From QQVM01 sp035341855 (GTDB lineage: Bacteria > Bacteroidota > Bacteroidia > AKYH767-A > 2013-40CM-41-45), in the NCBI GenBank assembly GCA_035341855.1, contig DAOQWA010000053.1:1-22825 (forward strand): DNA of 22,825 nucleotides, given 5' to 3'. Every line of letters starts with the position of its first letter. Position 1 is the stretch's first letter. The notes below the pieces were generated by a model. That model did no database searches, was not told where the DNA came from, and saw nothing but the letters and a program-made list of their open reading frames with translations. A program made the translations under genes and the position numbers. This document shows, one piece after another, positions 8,930 to 15,242 of the stretch.

Positions 8930-9520
8930 TTTTATCTAAAAATTGGAATGCCTGCGAAGGTATGAAATAATTGAAATTGACCTCATAATCACGTTTTTTC
9001 ATTTTTGGAAAAAGTGAAATAATCATCTGATTTTCAAGATCTGCTTAAGGTTTCTAATGCTCATGAAATCCAATAATATTTGTAAAGGATGGGCTTGTAA
9101 CACGATTGAATTTATGATTTACCCAACCAGAAAAAAATGCTACCTGAACTGCTTGATTTGTAGAATGTTTGATCAGTTGCCCAAAAGTATTTAGAAGTAA
9201 TTGGGACAAAGTTTCAGGAATTTCCCATTGGACGGAGCAAATTCTGAAAATAGTGCCAAAGCCGGATCTTGGGTCGATTCAATACAAATTGTTGATAACT
9301 ATTATTTGTTAGGGGAGTTTTGAGCCATTGTAATTTCGTAGAAAAATCGGAAGAATCTTGTCTTATAGATGAAAAAGCTCGATTTTTTCAAATCTGAACT
9401 TAATGTGAACATAACAAGTGTAAGAGAATCATGTGATTAGGAATCTTTTATATTTGCCGCGCGATATTTTGCTATCAGTTAATCCTTCGAGGGGAGGAAA
9501 ATTAAAGCAACATACAAACC
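8930..9520 (+). other. 591-base intergenic region between divergent genes
   Basis: This region separates the leftward GT117 gene from the rightward T9SS protein gene and is long for this window. Near the left edge is a weak minus-strand promoter-like site (8955-8962). An imperfect AT-rich inverted repeat occupies about 8990-9015 (CACG plus T-run against A-run plus GTG) with no obvious role. A 45-codon rightward open frame at 9057-9194 contains five cysteines, three spaced CxxxCxxC; I do not call it a gene. A -7 promoter motif lies at 9449-9456. I see no tRNA, long repeat or coding remnant that I can name between 9195 and 9440. Confidence 0.6.
9449..9456 (+). promoter_or_regulatory. Bacteroidota -7 promoter motif (TATATTTG)
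   Basis: Exact match to TAnnTTTG, 64 bases upstream of the ATG at 9521. No clear -33 element is visible. The implied leader of about 55 bases contains a purine stretch (GGGGAGG, 9491-9497), but it lies about 23 bases from the ATG, too far to be an ordinary ribosome binding site. Confidence 0.45.
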
Positions 9521-10678
9521 ATGGGAAACACATTACGTAGGGCTTTCGCCAAAGCCATCTTCAGCTTATTTGTAGTTTTATGCTCAAGCTCCATAGTAGT
9601 TCTGGCTGTTACGCCATCAGTAAGAGGCACGCTTCCAAGTGTCCTTAGAGAGTCATCCGGTCTGGCATATACAGGAGGTTCAAGTTTTTGGACGCATAAT
9701 GACGGATACGGTGATGAAAATCTTTATAAGATAAGCAATACAGGGTCATTGAGCCGGACTGTTGAAGTTCTGGGAGCAGTCAATCACGATTGGGAGGATT
9801 TGGCTCAGGATGCTAATCGTAACTATATGTATATAGGAGATTTCGGCAATAATGCTTGTGACAGGACTGATTTAAAAATATATCGTATAACGCATCCTTC
9901 GAGTGTTTCAGGATCTACAGTGACTGCCGAGGCGATCTTTTTTACTTACCCTGACCAAACGCTTTTTCCATCTCTCTGGATGAATTTTGATGTAGAGGCC
10001 TTTTTTCATTTTGCGGGCAAGCTTTATTTATTTACCAAAGCAGATGGCGGTGCAATAGGATATACAAAGATGTATTCAGTACCGGATGAGCCGGGAACAT
10101 ATACTGCTACATTGGTAGATAGTTTTTATACCAATGACCGGACCACCTCTGCAGATATTAGTCCGGATGGAACCAGCATGATCCTCATGTCGAATAATCG
10201 CCTGCACTTGTTCAGACATTTTGCCGGCGATAATTTTTTCGGTGGTCAGTATACAAAGATCACGATTAGCGGAAGCTGGACACAAAAGGAGGCCATCAGT
10301 TTCTGGGGGAATAACGAGATTTACCTTAGTGATGAAGATAATGGCGCAGGGTCGAAATTATATTCGGTTGATATGAGCCCATGGATACCACTTGCCACTA
10401 CAAGTACATTTACTTCTGCCCGTTCAACTGAGGAATATATCATCTTTCCAAATCCGGCAAATACATACTTTACTGCACAATTTACAGGTGCAGGAATTTC
10501 TCATAGCGAACTTAAGTTATTTGACCTGACGGGCCAGATGGTTAAGCAAGTATCCGGAGAAGCCGGTATTTCAACACTTCGCATGGAAACTGCAACCCTG
10601 CCTGCGGGTGTTTATTTTTATAAATTATTAGCTGATGACCGGGAAGTACGCACTGCGCGGATGGTCATTACTCATTAA
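9521..10678 (+). CDS. T9SS-sorted secreted protein with beta-propeller-like domain
   Basis: A 385-residue exported protein. The N-terminus has a basic stretch and a hydrophobic core (AIFSLFVVLCSSSIVVLAV), giving cleavage near residue 30. Residues about 38-300 contain repeated beta-strand blocks like those of WD/YWTD-type propellers: ESSGLAYTGGSSFWTHND, WEDLAQDANRNYMYIGDFGNN, TSADISPDGTSMILMS and NNEIYLSDEDNGAGSKLYSV. The Asp/Asn-rich turns could bind calcium. The pattern recalls SdiA-regulated or esterase-like-phytase propeller families, but I cannot assign an enzyme activity. Residues about 305-385 form a T9SS sorting domain: IIFPNPANTYFTAQF, LKLFDLTGQMVKQ, LPAGVYFYKLL and a final basic strand. 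It should be delivered through the outer membrane and attached or released at the surface. A strong terminator follows, so it is probably a single-gene transcript. Confidence 0.82.
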   Translation: MGNTLRRAFAKAIFSLFVVLCSSSIVVLAVTPSVRGTLPSVLRESSGLAYTGGSSFWTHNDGYGDENLYKISNTGSLSRTVEVLGAVNHDWEDLAQDANRNYMYIGDFGNNACDRTDLKIYRITHPSSVSGSTVTAEAIFFTYPDQTLFPSLWMNFDVEAFFHFAGKLYLFTKADGGAIGYTKMYSVPDEPGTYTATLVDSFYTNDRTTSADISPDGTSMILMSNNRLHLFRHFAGDNFFGGQYTKITISGSWTQKEAISFWGNNEIYLSDEDNGAGSKLYSVDMSPWIPLATTSTFTSARSTEEYIIFPNPANTYFTAQFTGAGISHSELKLFDLTGQMVKQVSGEAGISTLRMETATLPAGVYFYKLLADDREVRTARMVITH

Positions 10679-10724
10679 GATAGATGTGAAAAGTATAAGC
10701 CAATGGCTTTTAATTAATGTGAAG

Positions 10725-10752
10725 AAACCGCCAATTCAGGCGGTTTTTTTTT
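10725..10752 (+). terminator. intrinsic terminator after the T9SS propeller gene
   Basis: A hairpin with arms 10725-10732 and 10739-10746 (AAACCGCC / GGCGGTTT) and a six-base loop runs into nine T. It lies 46 bases past the stop at 10678. Confidence 0.92.
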
Positions 10753-10788
10753 GGCAATTCTGATGCTAAGGCTATCCTCAATTTCATG

Positions 10789-10796
10789 TACCTTTG
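10789..10796 (+). promoter_or_regulatory. Bacteroidota -7 promoter motif (TACCTTTG)
   Basis: Exact TAnnTTTG match, 32 bases upstream of the methyltransferase ATG and downstream of the preceding terminator. The same TACCTTTG octamer occurs before the tRNA gene. No good -33 element is visible at the expected spacing. Confidence 0.5.
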
Positions 10797-10828
10797 ATCC
10801 ATCAAAATCAAGAAATAATTGAGAATTT

Positions 10829-11611
10829 ATGAGTACACACGAACGTGCCCATCACGATGAAGCAAATAATGTTACCTATCAGCGCTGTCAATATGCCTAT
10901 GAATTTGCACAAGCATTCATTCAAGGTAAGAAGGTCCTGGATGTTGGTTGTGGTAATGCTTATGGTACTGCTTTAATGGCCGGATATGCACAGGAGATCG
11001 TCGGCCTTGATTACGATAATGATACTGTTGAGAGTAATAAGGCTACTTACAAGGATATAAAGAACTTGTCTTTTCGGCAGGCTGCTATCCCTCCAATTCC
11101 ATTTGATGATTCTTCTTTTGATGTGATCACTGCATTTCAGTTCATTGAACATATAGAGAAAAGGAAGGAATTCTTGAAGGAGTGCCTGAGGGTTTTAAAG
11201 CCGGGAGGGAGCTTATTGGTAACAACACCTAATGCAAAGAAGTCGCTTGCAAGAAATCCTTTTCATGTACATGAATATACATTTTCAGAAATGGACCAGG
11301 AGCTGAAATCTCTTGGAGCCAATTTTGAATTAAAGGGATTGAATGGTAATGAATCAGTGAACAGTTATTATGCAGAGAATGGAAAATTTGTACGGATGAT
11401 CTTGAAGTGGGATATATTCAAACTGCACCAACGGCTTCCGGCAGGATTACTTACAAAACCTTACAACCTGATTACCAATCTTATGCGGAATCGTTTGAAG
11501 GAAAGTGTTAGTCAGACTTCCGGAATTAGCACCAAAGATTTTTTCCTTCAGAATGATGATCTCGATCAATGTTGGGACATATATCTGATCGCAAGCAAGC
11601 AAAGCAATTAG
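10829..11611 (+). CDS. class I SAM-dependent methyltransferase
   Basis: A 260-residue cytoplasmic protein with the Rossmann-like methyltransferase fold (Methyltransf_11 type). Motif I is VLDVGCGNAYGT (36-47), the glycine-rich loop that binds S-adenosylmethionine. The acidic end of strand 2 is in IVGLDYDND (about 57-65), which would bind the ribose hydroxyls. Motif IV is in FDVITAFQFIEHI (about 96-108), followed by LRVLKPGGSLLVTTPN, the usual strand-5 region. The acceptor substrate cannot be predicted; similar proteins act on sugars, quinones and small metabolites, and several sit in glycan clusters. The ATG at 10829 follows a promoter-like motif and no earlier in-frame start is apparent. No terminator is obvious after the stop; a 6-bp hairpin at 11616-11634 lacks a T-run. 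Confidence 0.88.
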   Translation: MSTHERAHHDEANNVTYQRCQYAYEFAQAFIQGKKVLDVGCGNAYGTALMAGYAQEIVGLDYDNDTVESNKATYKDIKNLSFRQAAIPPIPFDDSSFDVITAFQFIEHIEKRKEFLKECLRVLKPGGSLLVTTPNAKKSLARNPFHVHEYTFSEMDQELKSLGANFELKGLNGNESVNSYYAENGKFVRMILKWDIFKLHQRLPAGLLTKPYNLITNLMRNRLKESVSQTSGISTKDFFLQNDDLDQCWDIYLIASKQSN

Positions 11612-11694
11612 TAATGAGAATATTAGTCATTCTCGCCTCAGCAAACCTGGTAAATAAAATAAAGGCTTTTTTGGCGCTAATTAGCTTCGTTGTA

Positions 11695-11724
11695 TTGTAA
11701 ACCAAATTGAAATATTTACCTTTG
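11695..11724 (+). promoter_or_regulatory. promoter of tRNA-Gln
   Basis: TTG (11695-11697) and TACCTTTG (11717-11724) are separated by 19 bases, the spacing expected for a Bacteroidota -33/-7 pair. The tRNA begins 13 bases downstream. This is the best complete promoter in the window. A 10-bp palindrome GCTAATTAGC (11676-11685) lies just upstream. Confidence 0.65.
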
Positions 11725-11736
11725 CCGTCCCAAAAT

Positions 11737-11809
11737 TGACCTATGGTGTAACTGGCAACACGTCTGATTTTGGTTCAGAAGAGTCTAGGTTCGAGCCCTA
11801 GTAGGTCAA
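11737..11809 (+). tRNA. tRNA-Gln (anticodon TTG)
   Basis: The full cloverleaf folds. The acceptor stem is TGACCTA (11737-11743) with TAGGTCA (11802-11808), seven pairs. The D stem is GTGT/ACAC with loop AACTGGCA. The anticodon stem is TCTGA/TCAGA around the seven-base loop TTTTGGT, with anticodon TTG at 11770-11772, which reads CAA and by wobble CAG. The T stem is CTAGG/CCTAG with loop TTCGAGC. The first pair is U1-A72, as usual for bacterial glutamine tRNAs. The discriminator is A11809 and CCA is not encoded, so it must be added after processing. Confidence 0.96.
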
Positions 11810-12279
11810 CTTTTTTTTGCAGTGCACAGTGTACAGAAACAGTATGTTGTGCACTTTTTTTTTGCTGAGTATCCATGATTGTCCATTACCTGTGAATTCT
11901 TTGCGCAATAAAACCTTTCCAGATATACTGTCAAATACTTTTTCAATCCGTCTTTCATTCACATATCCGGATCCTGTTCCTGGGTGTGTTGAGTAAATTG
12001 AAGTGTCGCCGGATGCTTTAGTTGGAGATATCTGCGAGTAAAAAGTTACTGTAGACAAGAAAAGGGTCCCATAGGACCAAAAGAACCGGATTTTTCACAG
12101 GCAGTCCGGATTCCGTTAACAATATCAAATGTATCAATCCGAATATAATTGAATTCAACTATTCCATCTTCACCTCCTGAATAGTCGGTGGTTACAACAG
12201 AATCTTCATTGCATGATTGTGAATGCAGATCCACAAAGCATAGAGAGCAAATAAAAAGTATAATTAGAGATTTGTTCAT
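11798..12279 (-). pseudogene. split small secreted-protein gene, probable 1-bp frameshift
   Basis: Two adjoining minus-strand frames read like one protein. The first starts at ATG 12279 with a clear signal peptide (MNKSLIILFICSLCFVDLHSQS) and continues for about 73 codons, then stops at 12046 just past the break. The second frame, open from about 12061 to a stop at 11798, continues with protein-like sequence (TFYSQISPTKASGDTS, RRIEKVFDSISGKVLLRKEF). Restoring one base in the CCCTTTT stretch at about 12062-12068 would join them into about 160 residues. The CCC/TTT codons do not form a classical X-XXY-YYZ slippery heptamer, so programmed frameshifting is unlikely. The last 20-30 codons run antisense through the tRNA terminator and 12 bases into the tRNA itself, so the true C-terminus is probably lost. 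I do not recognise the family. A sequencing error at the homopolymers is an alternative. Confidence 0.5.
11821..11863 (+). terminator. terminator of tRNA-Gln
   Basis: Arms 11821-11828 (AGTGCACA) and 11848-11855 (TGTGCACT) pair over eight bases around a 19-base loop and lead into nine T (11855-11863). A separate run of eight or more T also follows the tRNA directly. The whole hairpin lies within the antisense open frame of the neighbouring split gene. Confidence 0.8.
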
Positions 12280-12365
12280 TCTTAAGTTCATAAAACGATT
12301 GTCCATATACATCCTAAACTGCGGTTGTTAAAAATGACTAATTCTAAACAAGAATGTTGCTAATC

Positions 12366-12392
12366 TGTAAGCTCAGGAATACTTTGCTTACA
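12366..12392. repeat. 7-bp inverted repeat downstream of the response regulator
   Basis: TGTAAGC (12366-12372) and GCTTACA (12386-12392) are separated by 13 bases, about 43 bases past the response-regulator stop. There is no T-run on the minus strand; on the plus strand only TTTTAT follows. It may be a weak terminator or a chance repeat. Confidence 0.25.
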
Positions 12393-12434
12393 TTTTATGA
12401 GAATAAATACCAAATACAACAAATATTTTAATAG

Positions 12435-13061
12435 TTAAAAAAGTCCATGCTTAATAGAATATCCGATAAGTTCGGAATTCGATTTCATGTGCATTTTTTT
12501 GAGAATGCGATGACGATACGTTGAAATTGTAGAAACGCTCAATGACAAGGCTTTCGCAATCTCGCCGACTTCTTTACCTTTTACCAGATGTGAAAGTACC
12601 CGCATTTCACCATCGGACAATTGTTCATGCAATGATAAGTCTGCTTTTCCTTTAATTCTTGTCGCCAACTTTTCTGCAAGGCTTTCTGAAATATATTTCT
12701 TTCCTGATAGAATTTGTTTTACAGCATTAATTAATTTTTCAGGAGCAGAGCTTTTGGTGATATATCCACTTGCTCCCAACTTCATTGAGCGTATTGCATA
12801 AATATCTTCTGAGAACATACTAAGCATAAGTATTTTCTTGTGTTTGTTCCATGTAATTATCTCTCTCAATATTTCAAGGCCATCTTTTCTTTCCATTTGA
12901 ATATCGAGAATCATCAAATCCCATTCGGTTTCTTTTGCGAACTTTATAACCGAATTACTATCGGGGATTTCTTTGATCTCAGCATCCGGAAATTCCTCAA
13001 GAAGTAGTCGTTTTAGTCCATGTACCACTACAGGAAAATCATCGACAAGTAAAATTTTCAT
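12435..13061 (-). CDS. NarL/FixJ-type response regulator (REC + LuxR HTH)
   Basis: The protein has 208 residues from the ATG at 13061, which opens with the canonical MKILLVDD; a start at 13082 adds seven residues and would overlap the kinase gene by 11 bases, and cannot be excluded. The receiver domain shows the acidic pair D7-D8, the phosphate acceptor D53 in LMILDIQM, the Ser of LMLSMFSED, and the invariant Lys in GASGYITKSS. The C-terminal LuxR-type helix-turn-helix includes LSDGEMRVLSHLVKGKEVGEIA and SVSTISTYRHRILKKM; the second phrase contains the recognition helix. Phosphorylation by the adjacent kinase should promote dimerisation and DNA binding. The kinase gene ends 10 bases upstream, so the two form an operon. 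The target genes are unknown; the divergent CotH gene is a candidate. Confidence 0.93.
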   Translation of the reverse strand: MKILLVDDFPVVVHGLKRLLLEEFPDAEIKEIPDSNSVIKFAKETEWDLMILDIQMERKDGLEILREIITWNKHKKILMLSMFSEDIYAIRSMKLGASGYITKSSAPEKLINAVKQILSGKKYISESLAEKLATRIKGKADLSLHEQLSDGEMRVLSHLVKGKEVGEIAKALSLSVSTISTYRHRILKKMHMKSNSELIGYSIKHGLF

Positions 13062-13071
13062 TTTTACATAA

Positions 13072-14910
13072 TTATTTTTCATTTAGTACAGGAATCTCTG
13101 TCAGAATCTTTGTTCCCCTTCCCGGCACACCGGTAATTTTGAAGGATCCATTTAGCGATTCGACTCTTTCTTGCATTCCATGAATGCCAAAAGAGTTAAG
13201 ATCATTTATATTGTCATCAGTAATTCCTTTGCCATCATCACTGATCAATAATTTTATTTGCCCGTCAATCAGAGCCAACTTAATCTTCACCAGTTCTGCA
13301 TTTGCATGCCTGATTATATTTGTGAGTGATTCCTGTAATATTCTGAATATGGTAACCTTTAAATCTTCTGTAAAATCTGATTTGCCAACATCTATGGAGA
13401 CTTCGCATTTTATTTTTGTTCGTTTCTGAAAATCAGAAACCAGCCAATCAACGGCGTCTGCTAAATTAAAATATTCCAGCAAGGGCGGTCTTAGACTTTT
13501 TGAAATATTTTGAACTGTGAACATTAATGAATCAACCAGGGATGTCATTTCAACCATTAATGCCTTCTCTTCTTTTTCTTTTGGGCTAAGTCGTTTTTGT
13601 AACCAGGCAAGGTCAAAATTTAAAGCTGTCAACTTTTGACCGAGTTCATCATGTAATTCCCGGGAAATTTCTTTTCTTTCTTTTTCAATAATATTCTGAA
13701 TTTTAGTAAAATTTTTCTTCAAACGAGTATGAGATTTTTGTAATGCTTCTCTATCTTTTACCCGGTCCGTAATGTCTCTGCTGATCCATAAGCATGATTC
13801 AATTTCTCCGGTCGCATTTTTGAAAGGAACTGCATTCGCTTCCATCCATTTTTTGACGCCGTTAAATGTTGTTAGTCTGTATTCAATTTGCCCGGAAATT
13901 CCGGCAAATACTTTTTTGAGAACATTGAAAGCGTTTTCTTTGAACGGCTCATCTATCAGATTCATGATCTGTTTCCCGATTACCTGATCAGCAGTAACAG
14001 CTTCAACTATTTTTAGCCCGGCCAGATTCATCTCCAAACATATTCCTTGATAGGTGAGAAGTTTTATACATTCAGGATCGCTGTCAAGAACGGTTCGTAT
14101 GTAATTTTCCTTATTTGCAAGAAGCATTTCACTCTGTCTCCTTTCTGAAAGGTCTCTTGAGATACTTAGGAAATTTCCGTTTGGAAGTTGCTTAGAATTA
14201 ATCTCAACATCAAGGAATGTTCCATCCTTTCTTTTAAATGTCCTTTCTTTTATAATATGTTGACCCATTTGCAATTCAGAAATTTTTAGAGGGTCATTAT
14301 ATAGATAGTCAGATTGGAAGAGTTGAGGAATGGACATGCTAAGTAACTCTTCTTTTGAATAACCAAGCTGGACACTGGCTGTATTGTTTACTTCCAGAAA
14401 TTTTAAATTCTGATCTGAAATGAAAATACCATCAGAGGCCTGTTCAAAGAGGTACTGATAGCTTTCTTCACTTCTTTGTAATTTTTCACTCATCCGGACA
14501 ATATCGCTGATGTCTCTGTGACTAATGACTGCCCCATTAATTGTTGCACTTTTAAGCGGAGTAACTACCACTTTATACCATTGCTCTTCAGCGTAAGCGT
14601 GAATCGGATAAACCATTCTAAAGTGATTCATTTTTCCCTCTAATACTTCTTTGATTGCATTGGAAAGTCGATCTTTATATTCAATTGAGATTCCCTTAGC
14701 TTTTGAAGAATATTCAGTGTATAAAATTCCGATACCAAAATTTGGTTCATTGATTCCGTTTATTTTAGTGTAGTTTTTCCATGTATTGTTGACGGAGACA
14801 ATTACGCCACATTCATTAATTATGGCAATGTGAGAAGATAGAGAATTTAGTACTTCATCCACATGTTCGCGCGTGAATGAATTGTTCTTTTGCGATTCAC
14901 TTGTATTCAT
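13072..14910 (-). CDS. soluble three-PAS sensor histidine kinase (HisKA_3 type)
   Basis: A 612-residue kinase without a signal peptide or membrane segment, so it senses a cytoplasmic signal. Three PAS domains are visible at about 15-140, 145-262 and 268-388, each closing with a PAC-like phrase (VISHRDISDI, SISRDLSERR, WISRDITDR). A coiled linker leads to the dimerisation domain with H-box ELHDELGQ; the phosphorylated histidine is H420. The ATPase domain (about 510-612) shows the N-box ESLTNIIRHA, the G1 box SDDGKGI and the G2-like region HGMQERVESLNG, ending in GRGTKILTEIP. This is the NarX/DesK-like class that pairs with LuxR-type regulators, and such a regulator follows directly. No ligand- or cofactor-binding residues in the PAS domains can be assigned by eye. 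A near-consensus TTCCTTTG lies at 14953-14960 on the minus strand. Confidence 0.93.
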   Translation of the reverse strand: MNTSESQKNNSFTREHVDEVLNSLSSHIAIINECGVIVSVNNTWKNYTKINGINEPNFGIGILYTEYSSKAKGISIEYKDRLSNAIKEVLEGKMNHFRMVYPIHAYAEEQWYKVVVTPLKSATINGAVISHRDISDIVRMSEKLQRSEESYQYLFEQASDGIFISDQNLKFLEVNNTASVQLGYSKEELLSMSIPQLFQSDYLYNDPLKISELQMGQHIIKERTFKRKDGTFLDVEINSKQLPNGNFLSISRDLSERRQSEMLLANKENYIRTVLDSDPECIKLLTYQGICLEMNLAGLKIVEAVTADQVIGKQIMNLIDEPFKENAFNVLKKVFAGISGQIEYRLTTFNGVKKWMEANAVPFKNATGEIESCLWISRDITDRVKDREALQKSHTRLKKNFTKIQNIIEKERKEISRELHDELGQKLTALNFDLAWLQKRLSPKEKEEKALMVEMTSLVDSLMFTVQNISKSLRPPLLEYFNLADAVDWLVSDFQKRTKIKCEVSIDVGKSDFTEDLKVTIFRILQESLTNIIRHANAELVKIKLALIDGQIKLLISDDGKGITDDNINDLNSFGIHGMQERVESLNGSFKITGVPGRGTKILTEIPVLNEK

Positions 14911-15014
14911 TGAAAGGAAATTCTGAGATGTAAGTTAGTTAATTGATTAGCGCAAAGGAAGGTAATTATTAAAAGTCCCCGCCTGACAACTCCTCAAACC
15001 GGGAAATTTTGACC

Positions 15015-15046
15015 TTCGAAACATTCGATATTGAATTATAATTTTG
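15015..15046 (+). promoter_or_regulatory. promoter candidate for the CotH gene
   Basis: TTCG (15015-15018, one mismatch to TTTG) and TAATTTTG (15039-15046, exact TAnnTTTG) are separated by 20 bases. The start codon is about 195 bases further on, implying a long leader if this is the promoter used. Confidence 0.45.
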
Positions 15047-15081
15047 TAGGAGTTGGAATTTGATCAGCCGTCAAAAGCTCG

Positions 15082-15095
15082 TTTTTGTACAAAAA
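15082..15095. promoter_or_regulatory. 14-bp perfect palindrome, possible operator
   Basis: TTTTTGTACAAAAA reads the same on both strands. It lies about 36 bases past the promoter candidate, within the predicted leader. A dimeric regulator could bind it, but it is AT-rich and so has a moderate chance of arising by accident. There is no long T-run after it, so it is not a terminator. Confidence 0.3.
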
Positions 15096-15242
15096 ACAGG
15101 TAATTATTTTGGTTTTAATTTTAGACGTTTACCCGTTAATTAGGATGTTTTACGGAGAAATCAATGCCTTTCGTCAAGATAGATTGAAAACGGCATGTTT
15201 GAGGAGCATTTTATACTCTCTCTAAACATTCTATAATCAGGT

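Larger units (their letters stand above)
14911..15242. promoter_or_regulatory. divergent control region between kinase and CotH genes
   Basis: This 332-base region must hold the promoters of both the leftward kinase/regulator operon and the rightward CotH gene. It contains a near-consensus minus-strand -7 site (14953-14960), a plus-strand promoter (15015-15046), a 14-bp palindrome (15082-15095) and a 10-base direct repeat GGTAATTATT at 14961-14970 and 15099-15108. A 26-codon open frame at 15145-15225 ends before the CotH start but has no supporting feature. Confidence 0.45.

Noticed and set aside
8990..9015. Imperfect hairpin resembling a terminator (CACG with T-run / A-run with GTG)
   Set aside because: No gene ends nearby on either strand, the stem is mostly A-T and bulged, and the following bases are not a T-run.
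8820..9026. A 68-codon leftward open frame overlapping the start of the GT117 gene
   Set aside because: It overlaps the conserved N-terminus of GT117 in another frame and has no recognisable features.
9491..9497. GGGGAGG as ribosome binding site of the gene at 9521
   Set aside because: It lies about 23 bases from the ATG, beyond functional Shine-Dalgarno spacing, and genes of this phylum commonly lack the signal.
12060..12068. Programmed -1 frameshift joining the two frames at 11798-12279
   Set aside because: The zero-frame codons GGA CCC TTT TCT do not contain an X-XXY-YYZ heptamer, and no downstream stem-loop stands out. A plain one-base indel is simpler.
15145..15225. 26-codon leader peptide upstream of the CotH gene
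   Set aside because: No codon bias, regulatory codon run or attenuator-like hairpin supports it; short frames of this size are expected by chance.
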